Shown here piece by piece: positions 1 through 9,784 of a stretch of DNA of 37,579 nucleotides; within the stretch, counting starts at the first letter, position 1; every line of letters begins with the position of its first letter. The notes under the pieces are model-generated. The model was not told where the DNA came from. It did no database searches and saw only the letters and a program-made list of their open reading frames with translations. The stretch covers positions 1 through 37,579 of the forward strand of contig NZ_BCQG01000037.1 of NCBI RefSeq assembly GCF_001544315.1, in the 5' to 3' direction. This DNA comes from Geobacillus jurassicus NBRC 107829 (lineage in GTDB: Bacteria; Bacillota; Bacilli; Bacillales; Anoxybacillaceae). A program made the translations under genes and the position numbers.

Positions 1-7
1 AATCATG

Positions 8-61
8 TTTGTCTTTAAAAGTCAAGTACATCTTTTGGTGATGAACCAAAATAAAGACAAA
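8..61. repeat. Nested inverted repeats at AT-rich left edge
   Basis: A perfect 10-bp inverted repeat, TTTGTCTTTA at 8-17 and TAAAGACAAA at 52-61, encloses a second perfect 7-bp repeat (TTTTGGT 33-39 and ACCAAAA 45-51, 5-nt loop). The stretch is much more AT-rich than the genes that follow and has no convincing ORF. It could be a terminator pair for a gene left of the window, or the end of a mobile element or a relic of one. The repeats are seen directly; their role is not known. Confidence 0.6.
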
Positions 62-76
62 AAAATATAATAATAT

Positions 77-121
77 ACCCTTGGGCTAGTTAAGCGCTAG
101 CGCTCAACTAGCACCACGGGT
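77..121. repeat. Long near-perfect hairpin near left edge
   Basis: GCTAGTT (85-91) pairs with AACTAGC (106-112) around the self-complementary core AGCGCTAGCGCT (93-104). Outer bases ACCC (77-80) and GGGT (118-121) extend the stem with a small internal loop. Read on the minus strand the hairpin lies about 115 nt after the ABC permease stop and runs into a T/A-rich tail, so it may terminate that operon. Its length and closeness to the nested repeats at 8-61 also recall the subterminal hairpins of IS200/IS605-type elements. No transposase or TnpB is present here. Confidence 0.55.
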
Positions 122-235
122 TGATGAAAAACCTTGAAAACACCAATTAACCAAAAACACCCCTCACTTTGCCTTCGGAATTAAATGGGCCAATGCCGGA
201 GCGGTTTTGGTTCTTCCTTCACTCACCGCATCGTT

Positions 236-2161
236 TTAAAGCGCCTCGCGAATAAGCTTTTTATGATAACGAACGGACAATACGCCAAACAGCGAATAGC
301 AGACCGTGTAAATCGCCATCACCGTCAACATCGGCGTCCACAGTTCGGTGCCGAAAAAGAACCAGCCGGAACGGACAGCGAAATAGCTGTGAGACAATCC
401 GAGCAGCAACGGAACGCCAAAGTAGAACAGCTGTTTCCGCCGGATGCCCCCGAGCAAGTCGCTTTCGGTGAAGCCGAGCTTGCGCAAAATCGTGTAGTTC
501 GGTCGTTCTTCTTCTCCGGCCCCCATTTGCTTGAAGTAGAGAATGCAGCCGGAGGTGACCAAAAAGGCGAGCCCTAAAAAGGTGACGACAAACATGATCA
601 ACCCGAACGTCTGCTTTTGGTGGCGGCTCATCGCCAGGCGCGAATCGGCGATGGAGGCGAACTCCATACGTTGAAACAGCCGATCGGCTCGGTCGATGCT
701 TGTTTCATCGGTCAGATGAACGCCGATGTGAACCTTTTTCTTTTGAGGATCGATCCCTTTTTGCAGATGGGCGAACAGCGTTTGATCGACGACGACCGTC
801 GGCATGCCGTACGTGAAATGGTAGTTGATGTAATAGTCTTTTTTCATTCCAACGTAATGCAGAGGGATCATGCGACCGTTTTCTTCCAGCCGAATCGTTC
901 CCGTTTCTTTAAAGGGAAAGAATTGGCGGAGAAGGTCCTGGTATCCCGTAAGCAGCGCTTCCCCAGGCTTGACATCGATGCGGCCTGTGCTCGTGTCGCT
1001 GATCACCGATAACGGTGTGGCGGACGGGTGAAACTGGAGTCGGCTTTGGTCGGCGACGTCCAAAATCATGGAAATATCAGTCGGTACTTCCATGACGTCA
1101 ATGACGGTTTCCCGATAATGCATATCATGAGATCGCAACGCAGCCATAAAGCGGGCGGCGTCCTTTTTGTCGGTGAACGCGAAATCGGCGGCGACGTTGT
1201 TTTGCGCGGATTGCTCGGCTGAATAGTAGGAAATATAGCTTAGTGAGATCAACCCGATCGCGACGGCCGACACGGTCGTGATGATGGTGAGCAGCAATGC
1301 GTTTGATTTCATGCGAAACATGAGCGATGACAGCGACAGTACGTCGTTGATCGACAAATAGCCGCCTTTGCGCTTCCGCCATAGGTGGAACAGAAAGCTG
1401 ATCGTTCCTTTGAAGAACAAATAGGTGCCGATGATGACAGCGCCTAAAATGAACGCCATAGCCATGAATAATCCTTGAACGGACTTCCAGTCGCTGCTAA
1501 ACAATTTCGTCGATATACTATAGCCGCTGCCGATGAGGATGATCCCTGCCAGCCCCACGACCATGTTCCAGGCAGAGATGTGTTTCGCCTCGGTCGCCGA
1601 TATGGAGCGGAACAAGGACAAAATCGTTTGTTTTTGGAGAAACAGGCGGTTCATCCCCATCATGAAGGTATAAATTACACTGAAGACGATCAACGTTTGT
1701 CCCAATGCCTGAACGGAAAAGGATAGGGACGCCGTTAAGTGAATATCGATGATTTTAAACAAAATCATCATCAGCAGCTTAGAAGCGGCAAATCCCATTA
1801 AAATGCCAATGATCAGTGTACCGTAATAGAGAAGGAAATTTTCGGCGGCCAACATGAAAAAGATCGTTCTTTTCGTCAACCCGATCAATTGCAGCAAAGC
1901 AATTTCGGTGCCGCGCCGTTGGATAAACAGAGCGTTGGCGTACAAAAGAAAGACGGCGACAATGACGATGAGAAGCATCGAGCCGGCGCGGACCGCTGCC
2001 GCCCCTTTTACTCCCCCTTTGATGGCATCCAAGGCCGGATCATATTGCAACGTCACGAACGAGAAATACAAGGCCGAAGCAAACATCAAGGCCAACACGT
2101 ACAAATAGTAATGTTGAATGTTTTGTTTGATGTTCCGAAACAGAAGCCGTTTCATGTTCAT
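236..2161 (-). CDS. BceB-type ABC transporter permease (antimicrobial peptide resistance)
   Basis: 641-aa membrane permease of the peptide-antibiotic exporter/sensor family (BceB, VraG, PsdB). The layout is that of the family: N-terminal transmembrane helix (about residues 17-40), FtsX-like multi-helix block, a large extracellular region between about residues 312 and 520, then three C-terminal helices. In characterised family members the extracellular loop recognises cell-wall-active peptides such as bacitracin or nisin, and the permease passes the signal to its partner kinase. The start overlaps the end of the ATPase gene by 4 nt, so the two are translationally coupled. The kinase and regulator genes lie just upstream on the same strand, completing the module. 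The ligand cannot be read from sequence, so no specific symbol is given. Confidence 0.93.
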   Translation of the reverse strand: MNMKRLLFRNIKQNIQHYYLYVLALMFASALYFSFVTLQYDPALDAIKGGVKGAAAVRAGSMLLIVIVAVFLLYANALFIQRRGTEIALLQLIGLTKRTIFFMLAAENFLLYYGTLIIGILMGFAASKLLMMILFKIIDIHLTASLSFSVQALGQTLIVFSVIYTFMMGMNRLFLQKQTILSLFRSISATEAKHISAWNMVVGLAGIILIGSGYSISTKLFSSDWKSVQGLFMAMAFILGAVIIGTYLFFKGTISFLFHLWRKRKGGYLSINDVLSLSSLMFRMKSNALLLTIITTVSAVAIGLISLSYISYYSAEQSAQNNVAADFAFTDKKDAARFMAALRSHDMHYRETVIDVMEVPTDISMILDVADQSRLQFHPSATPLSVISDTSTGRIDVKPGEALLTGYQDLLRQFFPFKETGTIRLEENGRMIPLHYVGMKKDYYINYHFTYGMPTVVVDQTLFAHLQKGIDPQKKKVHIGVHLTDETSIDRADRLFQRMEFASIADSRLAMSRHQKQTFGLIMFVVTFLGLAFLVTSGCILYFKQMGAGEEERPNYTILRKLGFTESDLLGGIRRKQLFYFGVPLLLGLSHSYFAVRSGWFFFGTELWTPMLTVMAIYTVCYSLFGVLSVRYHKKLIREAL

Positions 2162-2913
2162 GGACGGACACCGCCCAGCACGCCTTGCGTTTGCATAATG
2201 GCTTGGAAAAATTGCTGCTGCGTTTCTTCCCCTTTATACAACTGGGTATACAATTGTCCATCTTTGATAAACACGACACGGCTCGAGAAACTGGCAGCAG
2301 CTGGGTCGTGGGTGACCATGATGATCGTCGCCTTCCGTTTTTGATTCAATTGCTGCAATTTGTGCAGCAAATCAGAAGCGGATTTCGAATCGAGCGCGCC
2401 GGTCGGCTCATCAGCAAAAATGATGCTCGGTTCATGGATGAATGCCCGCGCTGCGGCGGTGCGCTGTTTTTGCCCGCCGGAAATCTCGCTCGGGTAGTGG
2501 TGTTGGATCTCGTCAATGCCAAGCTCGGCCGCCAGTTCTGCAAATCGTCTCTCCGCCTCTTGTTTGGGCGTTTTCGTAATCGATAAAGGCAGAAGGACGT
2601 TCTCCTTCACCGTCAGTGTGTCAAGCAAATGATAGTCTTGAAAAATGAATCCGACATGGCGTTTGCGAAATTCGGCCAGTTCTCGGTCTTTCATGGCGGC
2701 GATGTTCGTTCCTTCGATGAAAATGGCGCCCCCGCTCACCCGGTCGATCGAGGAAAGAACGTTCAGCAGCGTCGTTTTCCCTGATCCAGAAGGACCCATG
2801 ATCGCGAGAAACTCCCCCCTCTCCACGCGCAGATCGATGCCTTTGAGCACCTCTTGTCGGTTCTTTTTCGTTCCGTAAATTTTGCGAATGTTGGTTGCTT
2901 CCAATATGACCAT
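2158..2913 (-). CDS. BceA-type ABC transporter ATP-binding protein
   Basis: 251-aa ATPase that powers the adjacent permease. Walker A is GPSGSGKT at residues 40-47. The ABC signature reads SGGQKQR and Walker B plus D-loop read [12 protein letters not shown], all intact. It belongs to the MacB/LolD/BceA group of ATPases that pair with FtsX-fold permeases. The ATG is preceded by an AAGGAGGG site. A 93-bp gap separates it from the kinase gene; the gap carries a TATGAT-like -10 without a clear -35, as expected of a promoter needing an activator. In BceRS-type systems the response regulator activates exactly this promoter in response to the peptide (established for the family, inferred here). Confidence 0.95.
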   Translation of the reverse strand: MVILEATNIRKIYGTKKNRQEVLKGIDLRVERGEFLAIMGPSGSGKTTLLNVLSSIDRVSGGAIFIEGTNIAAMKDRELAEFRKRHVGFIFQDYHLLDTLTVKENVLLPLSITKTPKQEAERRFAELAAELGIDEIQHHYPSEISGGQKQRTAAARAFIHEPSIIFADEPTGALDSKSASDLLHKLQQLNQKRKATIIMVTHDPAAASFSSRVVFIKDGQLYTQLYKGEETQQQFFQAIMQTQGVLGGVRP

Positions 2914-2988
2914 ATCGTTTTCCCTCCTTCGTTTCTATCATAAGCAATGGTGTTGGTTTTTTCCTGCGTTTGGCCGAACAAAATGAAA

Positions 2989-3016
2989 CCGCATGTGACA
3001 AAATCGTCACATGCGG
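2989..3016 (-). terminator. 11-bp perfect hairpin overlapping the kinase stop codon
   Basis: CCGCATGTGAC (2989-2999) and GTCACATGCGG (3006-3016) form a perfect 11-bp stem with a 6-nt loop. On the minus strand the kinase TGA stop (3009-3007) lies inside the stem, and TTTCATTTTG follows it, so it can end the regulator-kinase transcript. Because it also sits between kinase and ATPase genes, it could act as a binding site for the response regulator; the TGACA half site weakly recalls BceR-type boxes. Confidence 0.6.
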
Positions 3017-4011
3017 TGCGTGCGGATGATGTCATTTTCTTGCGGAAATATGATCGTAAACGTCGTTCCGCGCCCGGGGGTGGATTCGACGTGAAAGTCA
3101 AGAAGGAGCGGCTTGGCCGCTTTTTTCGCCAAATACAGCCCCATCCCTGTCACCGCTTTATTTTGATGTTCGATAGTGGAGGTGAAGCCTTTCTCAAAAA
3201 TGCGCGGCAAGTCCTTTGGATCAATGCCGCGGCCGAAATCTTGAATTTGCAGGCAGGCATGCCGGCTTTCCATAAAGCTTTTCACGACAATATCGGATGA
3301 CTCGCTGTATTTCACCGCGTTCGTGATGATTTGCCTGATGATGAACGAAAGCCATTTGGCATCGCTCAGGACGGAGCGGACGTCTAATTGAAGGTCAAAG
3401 CCGATGCCTTTTTGCATACACCACGATTGCAATGGCTGAATCTCATTGACGAGAAGCGGCTCAAGCTCGACTTGTTCGATATATAAATCGTTTTCCATGT
3501 GGGGAAGCCGTTGTTGATGAAGCTGCTGATCGAGAAGCAGATGAATGCGCAGCCACTCATACAAGAGCTGAGACTTGGTGTTTTCATCCTCGACCCGTTC
3601 GATGATGAGCCGCATGGCCGTAAGCGGCGTTTTCATTTCGTGAATCCATGACAACCATTCATCTTTCTCTTGTTCCAATGTGGCGCGGTGTTCCGCCTGT
3701 TCTTGTTTCCATTGGTCCGTTTGGCTGGCGATGACGCGCTCAACGATTCTCTCGAACGGACTTGCCGCCCGCAGGACAGAGACAGGATCGAGACCGAATT
3801 CCCACTCTTGCAAACGTTGATAAAACGCCGTTTCTTTTTTCCAGCGGATGATGACAAAGACAACAAAGATGATGGTCGTTAAAAAGACGATATAAAGGGC
3901 GGAGGAGAAGGGAATCGTCGGATTCAGATAAGCGACAAACAAGATGAACAGCTCCAGAAAGAGAAAGAGGGCCATCCAGCTTTTTCGTTCCCACAAATAG
4001 TCTTTGATCAT
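3007..4011 (-). CDS. BceS-type intramembrane-sensing histidine kinase
   Basis: 334-aa sensor kinase. Two transmembrane helices (about residues 12-30 and 37-56) are joined by only a few extracellular residues, which marks intramembrane-sensing kinases that take their signal from a partner transporter rather than an external domain. The phosphoacceptor His is H124 in WIHEMKTPL. The C-terminal HATPase domain shows the N box (TNAVKYS), G1 box (DFGRGI) and a GMGLYL G2 box. The ATG overlaps the regulator's stop codon (TGATG), so regulator and kinase form a coupled pair. With the transporter next door, the likely role is detection of cell-wall-targeting peptides. Confidence 0.95.
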   Translation of the reverse strand: MIKDYLWERKSWMALFLFLELFILFVAYLNPTIPFSSALYIVFLTTIIFVVFVIIRWKKETAFYQRLQEWEFGLDPVSVLRAASPFERIVERVIASQTDQWKQEQAEHRATLEQEKDEWLSWIHEMKTPLTAMRLIIERVEDENTKSQLLYEWLRIHLLLDQQLHQQRLPHMENDLYIEQVELEPLLVNEIQPLQSWCMQKGIGFDLQLDVRSVLSDAKWLSFIIRQIITNAVKYSESSDIVVKSFMESRHACLQIQDFGRGIDPKDLPRIFEKGFTSTIEHQNKAVTGMGLYLAKKAAKPLLLDFHVESTPGRGTTFTIIFPQENDIIRTHRM

Positions 4012-4697
4012 CAGTGGCTCCCTTCTTCCGTTGCCATATAGCCTTGTCCGACTTTTGTTTCAATGAAGCGTCCCAAGTCGAGTTCGTCGAGTTTTTTCCG
4101 CAGGCGGTTGACGTTGACGGTCAGCGTGTTGTCGCTCACAAACCGCTCGTCCTGCCACAGCCGTTTGATCAGCTCCGTGCGAGTGACGATTTGGTTTTTC
4201 TTCGTTAATAAATGTTTCAAAATCAACAGTTCGTTTTTTGTCAGCTCCACTGTTCCGCGTTCATTCGAGACCGTGTTTTTCTCATAGTCGATCGTGGCCC
4301 CGCGCCATGTTTGCAGCTGAACGGGTCCGGCGTTGTAGTGGTACACGCGGCGAAACAGCGCCTGGATTTTGGCGATCAGCACGTCAAAATGAAACGGCTT
4401 TTGGATGTAATCATCCGCCCCAAGCTGCATCGACATAACCATGTCGGTCGGGTGGTCGCGCGAGGATAAAAACAAAATCGGGACGTTCGAATGCGCACGA
4501 ATTTGCCGGCACCAGTGGAATCCATCAAATTTCGGCAGCTGGATGTCAATGATGACCAAATGCGGCTTGCAATCCGAAAACTCTTCCAACACACGGCTGA
4601 AATCGCGGATGCCGCAAACGTTGTATGACCATTGTTCGAGACGTTGTTTGATTTCTTGAAACAACGTTGTGTCGTCTTCAATGAGCAAAATGTTCAA
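4011..4697 (-). CDS. BceR-type OmpR/PhoB-family response regulator
   Basis: 228 aa from the TTG start at 4697. This start is chosen because GGTGAG lies 6 nt upstream and the protein then begins MNILLIEDD, the normal receiver opening; a longer in-frame reading reaches 4838 but adds an unrelated leader. Receiver domain: acidic pair D8/D9, phosphoacceptor D51 (LVIIDIQLP), conserved Lys in QKPF. The C-terminal half is a winged-helix DNA-binding domain. By family it activates its own transporter operon when phosphorylated by the neighbouring kinase. A TATAAT -10 (minus strand, 4740-4745) lies about 43 nt upstream with no good -35. Confidence 0.95.
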   Translation of the reverse strand: MNILLIEDDTTLFQEIKQRLEQWSYNVCGIRDFSRVLEEFSDCKPHLVIIDIQLPKFDGFHWCRQIRAHSNVPILFLSSRDHPTDMVMSMQLGADDYIQKPFHFDVLIAKIQALFRRVYHYNAGPVQLQTWRGATIDYEKNTVSNERGTVELTKNELLILKHLLTKKNQIVTRTELIKRLWQDERFVSDNTLTVNVNRLRKKLDELDLGRFIETKVGQGYMATEEGSH

Positions 4698-5055
4698 TTT
4701 TCTCTCACCACACTCGTTTCTATTAGGCGCTCTGTTTTCATTATACTTGTTTGAGCGTTGGGGGAAAAGAAGCCTATAGTGGAAGATAATGGAAGATTGG
4801 AAAGCAATGAGGGACAAAAATGAAAATGATAGTCGCATTGCCTCTCGTGAAAAAACAGCGATTGGCGGCAGTTGGTGTGCGCGGCCGAACGGCGTGCGTA
4901 TGGCAAAAAGAGCTTGAAGTGATGATCAACGATGGGCTATCATGGATATGGAGGATGGATAAGGAATGGCCAAATGGTGGTGCTTGATTGTTTGAGCTAT
5001 GCTATGCGCAAGGAATGTATAGGAGTTAGAAATCATCGTTTGACGGGGGATTGGA
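4698..5055. other. Divergent intergenic region between regulator and exported propeller gene
   Basis: 358 bp without a supported gene. On the minus strand a TATAAT hexamer (4740-4745) is the probable -10 of the regulator-kinase genes. On the plus strand the next gene has a GGGG Shine-Dalgarno just before its ATG, but no clear sigma-A or sporulation promoter could be assigned. Short ORFs here lack ribosome-binding sites and family resemblance. Confidence 0.5.
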
Positions 5056-6867
5056 ATGGGAACAACATTTAGGAAAGGTTTTTTATTTTTTCTCTTCTTG
5101 TTTATCTGTCTTCTCCATGTGTCTCCTTCCGCTAAAGCGGAAGCGGCCGGACCGCGTACGCAACAGCTTCCTGGGCGCGTGCTCGATTGGGTCATGGATG
5201 ATCAAAACGGGTATATTTATGCGCTCACGGAAAATGGGACGTTATTATTTATTGAAGCCGGCACATTGTCGATCAAAAAGCGGGAAACCGTTTCTCTGCG
5301 GGGATACAGCGCTTTATGGCGGAAATATGCCCAGCGGTCGGTCACTCTTCTTTTGCGGGACGGGAAGCTGTATGTGCCGTCTGAAACATCGATAGACGTT
5401 TTTGACGTCAAAACGAAACGGTTGATTCAACGAGCCCCGTATAACGGATTGCCGTTTGGCCTATTAGGCAACAAAATCGTAACTTTCGGAGAGCAGTACG
5501 GGCGCGGGAAGACGACGTATGAGATGTATATGTGGGATTTGGCGGCGAAACGCCAAACAAGCCGGCTGATTGCTGACCCTAACTTTTTTTCCGTTTTTTC
5601 AGAGGAAAATACGTTGTTTTTCGATGAGAAGCGAGGCCTAGCCTTCATCGGCCGCAATTTTTCCATTCCTGATTTAGCGGTATTGCGCCTGTCCGATTTA
5701 AAGGTGATGAAGCAAGTTTCGTATCAAGGGCCGAGAGGCAGCGCGCCCACCCATCCGCTCATCGTTGACGGAAGCGATGTGTTTTTTGCGGGAAGGCGCA
5801 TTGATGCCGGAAATATCAACATGGTGCACGACTGCTATAACGGCCCCGTTTTGGATGTTCAAGGGACCTACGTTGTGACAAATGAGGCGGTGTATGACCG
5901 TTACACCTCTGCCAAGGTCAGCACGCTCCCGTTCCCGACGAACTATGCGCTGATGGATGCAAAGTACAATTTGTATTTGATCAAAGAAGGGGAAAATCGA
6001 ATTTACAAATATCCATTGCCGGCCGATGAGAGCTATTACGTTCGATCGCCCAATTATGCTTTCACCAATGTGCCGATTTCCCATTTGGCTTATGATCAGT
6101 CGACCGGATGGCTGTATGTGTTGTCCGCTGAAGACAGCAAACTGTTTGTCATTCGCGCCAGCGATATGAAAATGGTGAGAGAAATTCATCCCGGACCGCA
6201 GCCGACGGATGTAAAAATTGATGGCGGCAAGGTGTATGTTGCGCTATCGGGAGCGACGAAAATGGCGATTTACGACGCCAAAACAATGCGGTTTCTTGGA
6301 ACGGTGCCGCTGATCGCTGCTCCGCGCACATTGGCGATCGGGGGCGGGAAAATTTTCTTCACTGACAATAGCCGCACGTTGACGGGAGCGATTGCCGTTT
6401 ATGATATGAAGACGAAAAAACAATGGCGGATCCCAAAGGTATTCATCAATCCAATGATTGTGTATGACGAAAAACAAAATGTATTGTATGTCGGACAGGA
6501 AGGAACATCGGATCACGCTCTGTATGCGGTGCGGCTTTCTGATTGGCATGTTTCGGAACTGTTGTCCTTCCCTGGAGGGGACGATGCCTTTTTTATGAAC
6601 GGCGGGGAGATTTTTTACGGAAAGGCGCGCATCAATCCAGCCCAGCCCGGCGCATTGGTGGCCGCTGAATTTCCGGAGCCGCTGCGGGCGGCGAGCCGTC
6701 AATATATCATCACCAGCCGAGCCATTTATAACCGGGCAACAGGAACGAAAATCGCCGATTTGTCATCTGAAGCGTTGCTCGCAACGGCTGGGGATGATGG
6801 AATGATCTTCACGTATCGAAAAGTGGCTACGAACCATTATTTGATTAAGCAAAAACCGTCTCGATAA
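5056..6867 (+). CDS. Exported beta-propeller-like protein, function unknown
   Basis: 603-aa protein with a clear N-terminal signal peptide: basic start, hydrophobic core about residues 10-22, and a likely signal-peptidase I site after AKA/AEA near residues 28-32. There is no lipobox cysteine and no sortase motif, so it is probably secreted or loosely wall-associated. The rest is rich in short beta-strand repeats of the YVTN/WD40-like type, for example IYALTENGTLLFIEA near residue 55 and LYVLSAEDSKLFVIRA near residue 353. They alternate GGKVYVAL- and YDAKTM-like segments, as expected of a multi-bladed propeller. No catalytic motif is recognised. The gene stands alone, divergent from the BceRS-like genes, and a hairpin follows it. 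No function can be assigned; a ligand-binding surface role is only a possibility. Confidence 0.85.
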   Translation: MGTTFRKGFLFFLFLFICLLHVSPSAKAEAAGPRTQQLPGRVLDWVMDDQNGYIYALTENGTLLFIEAGTLSIKKRETVSLRGYSALWRKYAQRSVTLLLRDGKLYVPSETSIDVFDVKTKRLIQRAPYNGLPFGLLGNKIVTFGEQYGRGKTTYEMYMWDLAAKRQTSRLIADPNFFSVFSEENTLFFDEKRGLAFIGRNFSIPDLAVLRLSDLKVMKQVSYQGPRGSAPTHPLIVDGSDVFFAGRRIDAGNINMVHDCYNGPVLDVQGTYVVTNEAVYDRYTSAKVSTLPFPTNYALMDAKYNLYLIKEGENRIYKYPLPADESYYVRSPNYAFTNVPISHLAYDQSTGWLYVLSAEDSKLFVIRASDMKMVREIHPGPQPTDVKIDGGKVYVALSGATKMAIYDAKTMRFLGTVPLIAAPRTLAIGGGKIFFTDNSRTLTGAIAVYDMKTKKQWRIPKVFINPMIVYDEKQNVLYVGQEGTSDHALYAVRLSDWHVSELLSFPGGDDAFFMNGGEIFYGKARINPAQPGALVAAEFPEPLRAASRQYIITSRAIYNRATGTKIADLSSEALLATAGDDGMIFTYRKVATNHYLIKQKPSR

Positions 6868-6949
6868 ACCGCCGTTGCTGGGGGAGCGTTGGTGCTTCGC
6901 CAGAGCGGCATGGAAAATAAGCTAACCAAAAAAGTTTTCACAACGTCTT

Positions 6950-6973
6950 GACGGGCTCGTACCTCCGCCCGTC
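6950..6973 (+). terminator. Candidate terminator after propeller gene
   Basis: GACGGGC (6950-6956) pairs perfectly with GCCCGTC (6967-6973), 10-nt loop, followed by TAGTTTTAT. The T-run is short, so it may be a weak intrinsic terminator. It lies about 80 nt after the stop codon. Confidence 0.5.
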
Positions 6974-7071
6974 TAGTTTTATAAAGAAGCAAATATGTCA
7001 TAATGAGGATGATGTCCAAGGGTGAACTTTCCAAGGCGTTCAATCACTTAAACACGTCCGTTCACAGATAG

Positions 7072-8451
<1,380 letters not shown>

Positions 8452-8465
8452 AACAAGAACGAGTT

Positions 8466-8576
8466 TCAAAAGAGGCGGGGAAGAGCCCGCCTTTTTGCCA
8501 ATTCTTTGGACGATCGTGGCGAATACGTAATGATTCGAATCACGACATTCGTGTCAATCCACAGCTTGCGAGCCAC
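8466..8576 (-). pseudogene. Truncated PIN-domain (VapC-type) toxin remnant
   Basis: The GTG at 8576 directly follows the antitoxin TAG stop, with GGGGAGG 8 nt upstream. It opens a 36-codon frame starting MARKLWIDTNVVIRI, the characteristic first strand of a PIN-domain ribonuclease with the first metal-binding acidic residue (D8). After about residue 16 the resemblance ends and the frame closes at 8466. Full PIN toxins have roughly 130-150 residues and need three more acidic residues further on. Only 125 bp separate the antitoxin stop from the convergent GH1 stop, so the rest of the gene has been deleted rather than frameshifted. The product cannot be a nuclease. Confidence 0.75.
8473..8496 (+). 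terminator. Intrinsic terminator of the GH1 gene
   Basis: AGGCGGG (8473-8479) and CCCGCCT (8486-8492) form a GC-rich stem with a 6-nt loop, ending in a run of five T. It lies about 20 nt after the GH1 stop and overlaps the 3' end of the toxin remnant on the other strand. Confidence 0.85.
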
Positions 8577-8888
8577 CTATTTTTCCTCCCCGTCTTTCAA
8601 TTCCTCTGCTCCCATCGTACGATATACTTCATCTCGGATTTCCTCAACAGGGCGGAACGGCTGATTGGTTTTGAGAATGCCCATTAATTCTGACAAGCGA
8701 TATTTCTTGGTGACTTCCACTTTTATTTCCCCATCTTGGTTGACAATAAACGTCAGATCATCGCCTTCGGTGAGGCCTAATGTTTTTCGGATTTCAACGG
8801 GAATGACCACTTGGCCGCGGCTGGACAGCTTGCTTGTCGCTTTCATGACGATAGGCGATGGTTGATCCGAAACATTCACTTTCTCCAT
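8577..8888 (-). CDS. AbrB/SpoVT-type antitoxin (VapB-like)
   Basis: 103 aa from the ATG at 8888, which has AAGGAG 11 nt upstream. A GTG at 8900 is in frame but overlaps that site and is less likely. Residues about 15-60 form a swapped-hairpin AbrB DNA-binding domain (SSRGQVVIPVEIRKTLGL, then GDDLTFIV). The acidic, charged C-terminal tail is the part that in VapB-type antitoxins binds and neutralises the PIN toxin. The toxin start codon abuts this gene's stop, the usual coupled antitoxin-toxin order, but the toxin is truncated. A TTGATT/TAAAAA promoter-like pair lies upstream on the minus strand. It may survive as an orphan regulator. Confidence 0.85.
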   Translation of the reverse strand: MEKVNVSDQPSPIVMKATSKLSSRGQVVIPVEIRKTLGLTEGDDLTFIVNQDGEIKVEVTKKYRLSELMGILKTNQPFRPVEEIRDEVYRTMGAEELKDGEEK

Positions 8889-9037
8889 CGATGCGTTCAC
8901 TCCTTCCCAAACACTTATTGGCCACCCTATTTTTATACTTATTTTTGTGTTGAATCAATCATTGAAAATCGTATTATTTTTTGTGCAGTAAGAAGTCGTG
9001 TGTGGACAACAACGATATGAGAACGGACGATAAAAAA

Positions 9038-9062
9038 AGCCGGCCCCATCAAGGGACCAGCT
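9038..9062 (-). terminator. Intrinsic terminator of the cyclase gene
   Basis: Read on the minus strand, AGCTGGTCCC and GGGGCCGGCT form a 10-bp stem (with G-T pairs) around a 5-nt loop, followed by a run of T at 9037-9032. It starts five nucleotides after the stop codon. Confidence 0.88.
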
Positions 9063-9066
9063 GTTT

Positions 9067-9684
9067 TTACAGCTCGCGGTCAAACAGCAAGACACGCGCC
9101 GGGGCGGCGTCGGTGCCGACGAGTTTGAGCGGGGCGGCGACCATGAAATAGCGGCCTTCGGGAACCTCTTTTAGCCGCAGCCCTTCGATGACGATGACAC
9201 CGGCGCCAAACAGCGTTTTATGGGTCGGGTGGCCTTCTTGCGCTCGCTCAATGCCAAGGGCGTCGATGCCGACGCCGCGGATCCGTTTGTCGGCCAAATA
9301 ACGAGCCGCGTCTTCGGCGACGAAAATAAACTCGAAATTGAACGCATCTTCCAACGAGTTTTTCGTTTTGAACAAAACGAAGTCGCCTTCTTGAATATCA
9401 AGGTGGGCGATATCGTTTTTTGTGATCCGGTCATTGACGTCGGTTAAGTCAAACAATTTGCACGGGCCGACAAGGTGGTCAATGGGAATCGTTTCAAATG
9501 TCGCTCCGCCTTCGACCATATGGAGGGGCGCGTCAATGTGCGTGCCGGTGTGCACGTCCATGTCGATGCGCGATTCGGTCACATAGCCGTTTGTGACGGT
9601 GGTGCGCTTCGGCTGTTTTTCCGGTTTGTTTTTATACACGGGCATGCCCTCGTAAATCGGGGCGGTGACGTCATACACCTTCAT
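9067..9684 (-). CDS. Metal-dependent cyclase-family hydrolase (kynurenine formamidase-like)
   Basis: 205-aa protein of the cyclase/KynB superfamily. It carries the family's metal-binding sequence HTGTHIDAPLH at residues 45-55, where H45, H49 and D51 would hold the zinc or manganese. Length is typical of bacterial kynurenine formamidase (about 205-210 aa), which converts N-formylkynurenine to kynurenine. No tryptophan-catabolism genes (kynA, kynU) are adjacent, and many relatives act on other cyclic or amide substrates, so the exact reaction is uncertain. The ATG has AAAGGAG upstream at about 11 nt. It is followed by a strong terminator and preceded by the zwf terminator region, so it is probably transcribed alone. 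Confidence 0.85.
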   Translation of the reverse strand: MKVYDVTAPIYEGMPVYKNKPEKQPKRTTVTNGYVTESRIDMDVHTGTHIDAPLHMVEGGATFETIPIDHLVGPCKLFDLTDVNDRITKNDIAHLDIQEGDFVLFKTKNSLEDAFNFEFIFVAEDAARYLADKRIRGVGIDALGIERAQEGHPTHKTLFGAGVIVIEGLRLKEVPEGRYFMVAAPLKLVGTDAAPARVLLFDREL

Positions 9685-9749
9685 CGTTCATTCGCTCCTT
9701 TGCATGAGGGATAAAAGGGGCAAGCGCCCCATGTTGGTTTGTCAAAGAG

Positions 9750-9783
9750 GACGCGATGGGCGCAACGGGAGGGCCATCGCGTC
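9750..9783 (-). terminator. Hairpin terminator after zwf
   Basis: GACGCGATGG (9750-9759) and CCATCGCGTC (9774-9783) form a perfect 10-bp stem with a 14-nt loop, directly after the zwf stop. On the minus strand it is followed by CTCTTTG, a modest T-rich tail. Confidence 0.7.
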
Positions 9784-9784
9784 T

